Shown here: positions 5,522 to 10,446 of the stretch, in pieces | How the letters are laid out: every line of letters starts with the position of its first letter | Position numbering within the stretch: the first letter of the stretch is position 1 | DNA from: Pseudomonadota bacterium | Lineage (GTDB): Bacteria > Myxococcota_A > Polyangia > Polyangiales > Polyangiaceae | DNA length: 10,446 nucleotides | Assembly: GCA_023418705.1 (NCBI GenBank) | Contig: JAEZYZ010000466.1 | Coordinates: forward strand, 1 to 10,446 | Direction of reading: 5' to 3' | Translations under genes and position numbers: made by a program | The notes under the pieces: model-generated | Database searches by the model: none | Seen by the model: the letters and a program-made list of their open reading frames with translations, nothing else | What the model was told of the DNA's origin: nothing

Positions 5522-7038
5522 GACGCCCCTGACGAGGGGCCGGGCCCTGGCTCGCCGGAGCTCGGGAGCCCGAACAGAATACCGGTCATTCCGGTCAAGG
5601 GTTGACTCAACGAGATGCCGTCGCGTCCGAAGCTGAGCTCTCGGATGGTGTCCTCGTGGTACCCCGATCGTTTCTTGATGACGGAGATGGCCTTCCGCAG
5701 ACGGCCCTGAGCTTCGAAATACCGCAGCAGCACCACAGTGTCGGCCAGATAGCTCACGTCGACCGGCGAACCCATGCTCGCCCCCAACGTGCCGGTCTGG
5801 GCCATCGTCAGGATCGACGCCACGCCGAGCTCGCCCAAGTACGCCAAGAGCTCGCGCATCTGCAGCGTGAGATAGCGTGCCTGCGGCATCGCGTTGAAGT
5901 AGCCGTTGATGCTGTCGATCACGACGAGCCGCGCGTGTTTCTTCTCGACCGCGTCACGCACGAGCGCCGTGAACTCGTCCGGGGCGAGCTCCGCGGGGTC
6001 GACTTGGTGCAAGACGATGCGGCCTCGCTCGATCAGCTCGTCCAGCGGGCTGCCGAGGGCGCGCGCGCGGCTGAGCAAGGTGCCGACGCGCTCCTCGAAC
6101 ACGAACAAGGCCGCCACCTCTCCCCGGCGGGCCGCCGCCGCGGCGAAGCTCACGGCCAACGCGCTCTTGCCGGAGCCCGCGGGACCCATGATCAGCGTCG
6201 CCGTGGACCGATCGAGCCCGCCCCCGAGCAGCGCGTCGAGGCGGCCGATGCCGCTCGGCAGAGGCTCGGCGACGAAATCCGTCCGGTGCTCCGCCGCGAC
6301 GAGCCGCGGGAACACTCTGAGCCCGCCGGTCTCGATCACGAAGTCGTGGTGACCGCTGCGAAAGCGGGAGCCGCGCAGCTTCGCGACCCGCAGCCGTCGC
6401 CGGTCCGCGCCGTATTCCATGGCGGTTTGCTCGAGGCCGATCACTCCGTGCACCAAACTCTCCACCTGGATGTCGCCGGTCGCTCCGGAGCGATCGTCCA
6501 GCAGCAATACGGTGCACCGCCTGCCGGCGAAGAACTGCTTCAAGCTCAGCAGCTGTCGTCGATAGCGGAGCGGCGCCTGCGCCAGCAATCGCACCTCTGC
6601 CATCGAGTCGAACACGACGCGGGTGGGGTGGGCTTGCGCGACCTCGTCCAGCAAGAGCCGCATCGTTTCCTTCAAATCGACGTCGGCGGTGGCGTAAATC
6701 GTGTTCTCGTCTTCCAGCCGTAGCGTCTGCTCCGCGCTCGACAGCTCGAACAGCTTCAAGCCGTCGAGCGACCAACCGTGGGAGGCTGCCACCTGCCGGA
6801 TCTCACTCTCGCTCTCCGACAGCGTGATGTACATGCACGTCTCGCCCTGCCGGAGTCCCTCGAGCAAGAACATCAGCGCCAGCGTCGTCTTGCCAACGCC
6901 TGGGGTTCCGGTGACGAGGTAGAGCCGGTCGCTCGGCAAACCGCCGTTCAAGACGTCGTCGAGTCCGGGGACTCCCGTTGCCGCCCGGCGGTCACCGCTG
7001 GACGGCAACGGATCGCGCATGCCCGTCGAACATGGCAA
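5518..7038 (-). CDS. KaiC-like double-domain RecA-fold ATPase
   Basis: Two tandem KaiC-type P-loop ATPase domains, 506 residues from a TTG at 7038. The first domain has Walker A G-T-P-G-V-G-K-T-T (44-52) and Walker B V-V-F-D-S (141-145). The second has G-P-A-G-S-G-K-S-A (285-293), a Glu-Glu pair (315-316) and L-V-V-I-D-S (371-376). In cyanobacterial KaiC the first domain also has a catalytic Glu pair; here the matching residues are Ser74-Glu75. The phosphorylation pair Ser431-Thr432 of KaiC aligns by eye with Ser429-Tyr430. Length is close to KaiC (about 519). The start is uncertain: TTG 7038 has GGA six bases upstream, ATG 7020 (500 residues) has no clear Shine-Dalgarno, and an in-frame stop lies just above 7038. 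No kaiA or kaiB is in view, so clock function is not implied; a signalling ATPase coupled to the overlapping kinase is more likely. Confidence 0.92.
   Translation of the reverse strand: MPCSTGMRDPLPSSGDRRAATGVPGLDDVLNGGLPSDRLYLVTGTPGVGKTTLALMFLLEGLRQGETCMYITLSESESEIRQVAASHGWSLDGLKLFELSSAEQTLRLEDENTIYATADVDLKETMRLLLDEVAQAHPTRVVFDSMAEVRLLAQAPLRYRRQLLSLKQFFAGRRCTVLLLDDRSGATGDIQVESLVHGVIGLEQTAMEYGADRRRLRVAKLRGSRFRSGHHDFVIETGGLRVFPRLVAAEHRTDFVAEPLPSGIGRLDALLGGGLDRSTATLIMGPAGSGKSALAVSFAAAAARRGEVAALFVFEERVGTLLSRARALGSPLDELIERGRIVLHQVDPAELAPDEFTALVRDAVEKKHARLVVIDSINGYFNAMPQARYLTLQMRELLAYLGELGVASILTMAQTGTLGASMGSPVDVSYLADTVVLLRYFEAQGRLRKAISVIKKRSGYHEDTIRELSFGRDGISLSQPLTGMTGILFGLPSSGEPGPGPSSGAS
5525..5540 (-). 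promoter_or_regulatory. hairpin covering the Shine-Dalgarno-like site of the kinase gene
   Basis: On the minus strand GCCCCT (5540-5535), loop CGTC and AGGGGC (5530-5525) form a perfect 6-bp stem-loop ending three bases before the GTG start of the kinase (5521). The only Shine-Dalgarno-like run, AGGGG, is the 3' arm. A ribosome finishing the KaiC-like frame would melt the stem, which would make kinase translation depend on it. The pairing is plain in the sequence; the coupling role is inferred. Confidence 0.45.
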
Positions 7039-7095
7039 TCCTCGTCCATGGGGTCAACCCTGACGACCGGGTGAAGCCAGCGCGAAAACGCCACG

Positions 7096-7452
7096 CTACT
7101 TCGGACAGCACACCGCGCCTTCGACCCCGATCGGCTCCCCCGCGCCCGCCACGATACTGCCGAGCGGCGGGTGTCCGCTCGGGCACACGTACTCCGGACG
7201 GTGGACGGCGCCGTCGCCGATGTCTCCGACCACGCTCCCCCCTTGCTCGAGGCAGGTCTCTTCGGAGAGGGAGGGGCGTGCCGCCGGCGCCGGACTCGGC
7301 CCGGGCGGCGTCGCGTCTCCACGCGGCGTCGAGCCGTCCTGCACGACCGCCGCGGGCGGCGGGCTCGAGCTGCCCGAGCACGCCACCAAACCAAGGACGA
7401 CGACCGAGGACATGAGACGACCAACGACGCTCGACATGCGGCCAGTCTGCAT
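7096..7452 (-). CDS. small putative lipoprotein with four C-terminal cysteines
   Basis: An ATG at 7452 gives 118 residues, but in-frame ATGs at 7437 and 7413 are also possible, and none has a clear Shine-Dalgarno. The N-terminus is a lipoprotein signal with lipobox L-G-L-V-A-C (Cys25). A Ser/Pro/Ala-rich linker (26-60) leads to a compact domain (61-118) with Cys67, Cys90 and a Cys115-Cys116 pair, ending E-G-A-V-C-C-P-K, so two disulfides are likely outside the cytoplasm. I do not recognise the family and assign no function. It lies 88 bases after the larger lipoprotein gene and 57 bases before the KaiC-like gene, all on one strand, so co-transcription with either is possible but not shown. 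That a short high-GC frame is a real gene is supported by the signal peptide and the cysteine pattern. Confidence 0.75.
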   Translation of the reverse strand: MQTGRMSSVVGRLMSSVVVLGLVACSGSSSPPPAAVVQDGSTPRGDATPPGPSPAPAARPSLSEETCLEQGGSVVGDIGDGAVHRPEYVCPSGHPPLGSIVAGAGEPIGVEGAVCCPK

Positions 7453-7540
7453 CCGGTTCGGCGTCTTGACTAGCTGGCGCCCGTCCCTGGGGAGGGGATT
7501 CGCCGAGCCCTGCGCCGAAAATACCGCCGGGGCTGCTCGC

Positions 7541-9025
7541 CTACTTCAACGCCGAGAACTCGACGCAGAAGTCGAAGTCGATCGCCGACGACGTGCCGGG
7601 CGGCACGTTCACTTCGAGGCCGATGAGCTGGCGGGGATCGAGATCCTGGCCATCCTGGACCCAGTCGCGCTGGCGGGCGTCCTGCATGATGGGCCCAATG
7701 AGCAACAGGTCGTACTCGCCCCCCGCGGCCGGCACCTCGATGAAATGGCTCTTGCCGTCGGCGCCCGTCTGCTCGGCATCCTGAAGCGCAACGCGAGTCC
7801 CTGCCGGCACCGCGCCCGTCAAACGGACCCGAAACCCCCGGAGCCCCCGGACCAGCGCGTCGTAGGGCTCCGCGTCGGCGCCCGCCTGGTTCAGGTTGAA
7901 GCCGAGGCCAGCGCCCCAATAGCCATCGGCGCCCGGCGTGGGCGCCGCCGCCACTTGTCCCGCCAAGCACGCCGTGTCGCTGACCGTCAGCGTCGCCGTG
8001 GAGTAGTCGTCATGGAAGTCGTGGACGTTGCCACCGATTTGCAGGCCCCCGGTGTCCTCCAAACGCGTCCCCTCGCCGCTGTGGGTGATCGTCACTTCCT
8101 CGGGGGCCAGCCGCGCTTCCGAGATGGCGTTCATGCAGAAATCGAACGGCACGTCGGCTCCGGCTTTGGCGTTGACCACGAGCATCACGGACGTTAGCGG
8201 CGTGCCGACGTACGGCTCTCCCGAGCCGTCCCAGCAGGCGGTGTTGAAGTCACCCCACCGAAACCGGTCGGTCACACCGGTGAGGTTCACGCACCAGCGG
8301 TCTCCGGGATCGCCGCTCGGACCTTCGATTTGGAGCCGCAAGGGCGCGGTGGACTCATTTTTTACATCGACGTCGATGCCGAGGCTCGCCGGGTCGGCCA
8401 GGGCCGGTGTCACCGTGAGGAGCTCCGCCGCTGCGCCGGAGCCCTGGTTCAGGTTCCAGCCCAGCGTCGCGTGGCTCACATAGTCCGGATCCTGGGGCAC
8501 CGTACCCGCCACGCAGTAAGGCCCATTGGCGGGTGCTCCCGAGAGCTCGGACGGGGTGATCGTCGTCGCCTCCCGAGGCGGCTCGGCCGCCGCTGCCATC
8601 TCCGCGTCCGGGAAAATTTTCGTCCAGACGTAGCCGTGCCAGTCACCGCTCGTGTAGTAGTGGTTGGGTGGCGGGGTAGACCCGCCGCTGCCGCCCGCTC
8701 CGCCACCCCCGCTCGGGCTGCCACCGCTGCCGCCGCCCCCGCTCGGGCTGCCTCCGCTGCCACCGCCAGCACCCCCGGTGGCCACGCCACCGGTTCCACC
8801 GCCGGCGACCCCGCCCGAAGCGTTCCCCGCGCCTCCCCCGCCCGTGGGATCGCCTCCCGTTCCGCCGGTTTGGTTGCCGCCGCTGCCGCCGCCCGCCGTC
8901 GTGTGGCTGCCGCCGCTGCTGGCCTCGGTATCGGCGGCGGGGTCGTCCAGAGGCGCGATGAGCATGCAGCCGCCGCTGCTCAGGCTCACCATCAGCAGCG
9001 CGAAGCGTCGTCGAGTCGAAAACAT
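7541..9025 (-). CDS. Gly-rich linker lipoprotein with two related C-terminal domains
   Basis: A 494-residue exported lipoprotein. The ATG at 9025 has GGAG six bases upstream (9032-9035). Residues 1-20 are a signal with three Arg, a hydrophobic core and lipobox-like L-S-S-G-G-C (Cys20). Residues 36-117 are a Gly/Ser/Thr low-complexity tether, common in myxobacterial surface lipoproteins. The rest holds two related modules: residues 171-297 (C-V-A-G ... L-G-W-N-L-N-Q ... F-D-F-C) and 353-487 (C-L-A-G ... L-G-F-N-L-N-Q ... F-D-F-C). Each begins and ends with a Cys and has a central hydrophobic-strand pattern, suggesting beta-sandwich domains like carbohydrate-binding or galactose-binding-like folds; this is inference. 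No catalytic motif is seen. The gene follows the TPR-type gene by 42 bases on the same strand. Probable role: outer-membrane or surface adhesion or binding, ligand unknown. Confidence 0.85.
   Translation of the reverse strand: MFSTRRRFALLMVSLSSGGCMLIAPLDDPAADTEASSGGSHTTAGGGSGGNQTGGTGGDPTGGGGAGNASGGVAGGGTGGVATGGAGGGSGGSPSGGGGSGGSPSGGGGAGGSGGSTPPPNHYYTSGDWHGYVWTKIFPDAEMAAAAEPPREATTITPSELSGAPANGPYCVAGTVPQDPDYVSHATLGWNLNQGSGAAAELLTVTPALADPASLGIDVDVKNESTAPLRLQIEGPSGDPGDRWCVNLTGVTDRFRWGDFNTACWDGSGEPYVGTPLTSVMLVVNAKAGADVPFDFCMNAISEARLAPEEVTITHSGEGTRLEDTGGLQIGGNVHDFHDDYSTATLTVSDTACLAGQVAAAPTPGADGYWGAGLGFNLNQAGADAEPYDALVRGLRGFRVRLTGAVPAGTRVALQDAEQTGADGKSHFIEVPAAGGEYDLLLIGPIMQDARQRDWVQDGQDLDPRQLIGLEVNVPPGTSSAIDFDFCVEFSALK
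8696..8755 (-). repeat. 30-bp tandem repeat in the Gly-rich linker
   Basis: Two near-identical 30-base units encode G-G-S-P-S-G-G-G-G-S and G-G-S-P-S-G-G-G-G-A (residues 91-110). The core CCCCCGCTCGGGCTG recurs at 8706-8720 and 8736-8750. Repeats of this kind can change linker length by slippage while keeping the frame. Confidence 0.85.
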
Positions 9026-9067
9026 GGGTGGCTCCAGGGTGCGCGGGCGCTCCTTCCAGCGTCGGGC

Positions 9068-10135
9068 TCAGAGATGGCCCCCGACGACCAGCCCGCCGGC
9101 GGCGGCCGTGACCCACGGCGCGACGAGCGTCCCCCGCGCTGGGGAGCGGGCGTTGGCTCGCTGGACGATCAGAAACGTCGTGACGCCAGCGCCAACGACC
9201 GCGGCGCCCGTCAGCCCAAGGCTGACCCAACCGAGCGTGCGCGCCTCGTCGTGCAGGTCGTGGCGGTCGTCGGACAGGGCGGCGTTCGCCCCATCGAAGT
9301 CGTCCCGCTTGGCCAGGTACTGAAGCCCCGTCAGCGCGGCCCCGGCCCCTACCGCGAGGGTCAAGCTCCCGGCGATCACGATCGGCGCCGTGAAGTAGCT
9401 GGATGACGTGTCTGCTTCGGCTGCCGGCGCGGGGGGCGGCAGGACCGGCGATGGCGCGGGGCTCGTGTGGGCGGCGGGTGCGGGGGGCGCCGGCGCCGTA
9501 GGATTGGCGCCGGAGGGGGCCACGCTATCGTCGGCTTCGAGCACCGGGATGGTCACGGTCGTCTCGCCGGGTTGATCAGCAACCTGTAGCTGCTGGACCC
9601 AGCGTCGTCGCGCGGGCGCCGTCGCGACCACGATGTGCACGCCCGGGTCGAGCGGCGTCGGGACGTTCAGCGCGGCGGGAGTCAGCCGGTAGCCATCCAG
9701 CCGGACCTCCAGCCCCTCGATGTCCGCCCCCTCCGCCAGCAGCAGCCGAACCCGAGACACCTGTTGCTCCAGGCTGGCGATCCGCTCCTCGCTGAACCTC
9801 GCGCGATCTTCGCGCTGCTCGCGGCGAGCCGCGACCAGCGCCGCCTTGTAGTGCGCCAGCGCGGTCGCGGATCGGCCGCGCGCCTCTTCGCAGCTGGCGA
9901 GGTTGATCAGGGCCCCGGTGCCGTTGGAGAGCCGATAGCTCTCGGCGAACTTGGCGCAGGCTTCGGGGTACTTCTTGTCGGCCATCAGCCGCTGCCCTTC
10001 TTCGAAGAGCGAGTAGGCGAGCGACATGTTCGCGTCGGACTGCGCCCGGGCAAGCGCCGGGGCGAGCGCGAGCACCAAACCCATCGTCCAGGGCCGAAGG
10101 GGACGGCAGCGCCGCTCGAAAAACCCGGTCGTCAT
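9068..10135 (-). CDS. exported TPR and PEGA-like protein with C-terminal membrane segments
   Basis: A 355-residue protein. Residues 1-31 are a signal peptide (Arg-rich n-region, hydrophobic core, A-L-A-R-A cleavage region). Residues 37-100 form a TPR-like helical repeat (Y-S-L-F-E-E-G-Q-R-L ... Y-P-E-A-C-A-K-F-A-E-S-Y; then I-N-L-A-S-C-E-E-A-R-G). Residues 128-198 are a beta-rich stretch resembling a PEGA domain (V-R-L-D-G-Y, then D-P-G-V-H-I-V-V-A). A Pro/Ala linker (203-244) is followed by hydrophobic segments at 249-271 and 302-324. The ATG at 10135 overlaps the stop of the upstream gene (ATGA). AGGAGG lies 11 bases upstream (10147-10152), which is a long spacing. Such proteins in myxobacteria often follow Ser/Thr kinase genes, and the overlapping upstream frame may be one. 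Probable role: envelope protein, function unknown. Confidence 0.87.
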   Translation of the reverse strand: MTTGFFERRCRPLRPWTMGLVLALAPALARAQSDANMSLAYSLFEEGQRLMADKKYPEACAKFAESYRLSNGTGALINLASCEEARGRSATALAHYKAALVAARREQREDRARFSEERIASLEQQVSRVRLLLAEGADIEGLEVRLDGYRLTPAALNVPTPLDPGVHIVVATAPARRRWVQQLQVADQPGETTVTIPVLEADDSVAPSGANPTAPAPPAPAAHTSPAPSPVLPPPAPAAEADTSSSYFTAPIVIAGSLTLAVGAGAALTGLQYLAKRDDFDGANAALSDDRHDLHDEARTLGWVSLGLTGAAVVGAGVTTFLIVQRANARSPARGTLVAPWVTAAAGGLVVGGHL

Positions 10136-10446
10136 AGTGGACTGTCCCTCCTGGGGTTGTAGGTCGGCACGCTGGCGGGTCGGCTCTTGTTCGCTGTGGC
10201 GGTGGGCGCCGGGGACGCGCGTGGTGCTGCCGGCGGCTTGCGCGGGGCCGATCGTTTGCTGGCGGCGTCGACCACCGTCGCTGCTCGCTCCGGTGGCGAA
10301 GCCGCGGGCGGGGCTGGCGCGCTCTCCGGCGTTCCGGCGTCGCCGCCCGCGGCCCCAGCATCGCTCTGTGCGATCGGCTTGGGTGCGGGCTCGACCTTCG
10401 GTGCGGGCTCGACCGCTGCTTCGCGGGCGACCGCGGCGGCGGGCGG
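10132..10446 (-). CDS. C-terminal tail of an unidentified protein, 5' part outside the window
   Basis: Translating the minus strand from the right edge gives 104 residues without a stop, ending D-S-P-L and TGA at 10134-10132, which overlaps the next ATG by four bases. There is no start codon until a GTG near the end, so only the tail is visible. It is Pro/Ala/Lys-rich, with a short V-E-P-A-P-K duplication (18-base direct repeat, cores at 10382-10396 and 10400-10414), and has no globular domain. Supporting evidence is the open frame to the edge, the ATGA overlap, and Pro/Ala-rich protein-like composition. Low-complexity tails of this type often close myxobacterial Ser/Thr protein kinases, which would fit the downstream TPR/PEGA gene; that identity is inference. 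A random GC-rich open frame is the alternative. Confidence 0.65.
   Translation of the reverse strand, partial: PPAAAVAREAAVEPAPKVEPAPKPIAQSDAGAAGGDAGTPESAPAPPAASPPERAATVVDAASKRSAPRKPPAAPRASPAPTATANKSRPASVPTYNPRRDSPL

Noticed and set aside
4652..5605. Long plus-strand open frame opposite the histidine kinase
   Set aside because: The minus strand carries intact HisKA, HATPase and receiver motifs; the plus-strand frame is Arg/Gly/His-rich with no fold.
5602..6723. 373-codon plus-strand frame opposite the KaiC-like gene
   Set aside because: The KaiC-like gene on the other strand has two intact Walker A motifs; the antisense frame has none.
5518..7038. Circadian clock locus
   Set aside because: The KaiC-like protein has no KaiA or KaiB partner in view and lacks the usual Ser-Thr pair, so clock function is not claimed.
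7456..7519. Inverted repeat TTCGGCG / CGCCGAA (7456-7462 and 7513-7519)
   Set aside because: Only seven bases with about 50 between them in very GC-rich sequence, so likely chance; not taken as an operator or terminator.
8664..9323. Proline-rich plus-strand frame opposite the Gly-rich linker
   Set aside because: Its P-P-L-P-P pattern is the direct complement of Gly codons in the lipoprotein linker, which has a signal peptide and good ribosome site.
1..10446. tRNA, rRNA, CRISPR array, insertion sequence ends, riboswitch
   Set aside because: No tRNA-like cloverleaf, no evenly spaced identical repeats, no transposase frame and no recognised riboswitch pattern was seen.

Overview
The window is very GC-rich DNA that looks like a predatory or soil myxobacterium (Polyangia, perhaps Sorangiineae). 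This is an inference from several things together: high GC in third codon positions, a Gly/Ser-linker lipoprotein, a TPR protein with a Pro/Ala linker, a type III secretion-like SctL gene beside a site-2 protease, and KaiC-like plus hybrid-kinase signalling. There is no rRNA, tRNA, CRISPR array or insertion sequence that I can see.

Layout. On the plus strand (1-1667) lie the end of an SctL/FliH-like stator gene, open at the left edge, and an M50 site-2 protease gene 21 bases downstream. A GC-rich hairpin (1675-1698) separates them from a convergent block in which every gene is on the minus strand. Read in transcription order from the right edge, that block holds: the C-terminal tail of a gene running in from outside (10446-10132), found by translating the edge directly because it has no nearby start codon; a TPR-type exported protein overlapping it by four bases (ATGA); a Gly-rich lipoprotein with a duplicated domain; a small four-cysteine lipoprotein; a double-domain KaiC-like ATPase; a hybrid histidine kinase overlapping the KaiC gene by four bases (GTGA); and, after a 171-base gap, a secreted lipoprotein metalloprotease with three C-terminal repeats.

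How the genes may work together. The KaiC-like ATPase and hybrid kinase are almost certainly co-translated and form a signalling pair. A hairpin in the KaiC 3' end covers the Shine-Dalgarno-like sequence of the kinase, which suggests strict translational coupling. The tail/TPR pair is a second coupled unit. The three lipoproteins and the TPR protein are envelope proteins; a shared function is not shown by the sequence. The metalloprotease has its own intergenic region and visibly lower GC than its neighbours, so it may be a separate, possibly acquired, unit.

The least ordinary items are the triple repeat module and the variant zinc motif of the metalloprotease, and the KaiC-like protein whose phosphorylation-site pair is Ser-Tyr. 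I see no convincing multi-gene system of an entirely new kind.
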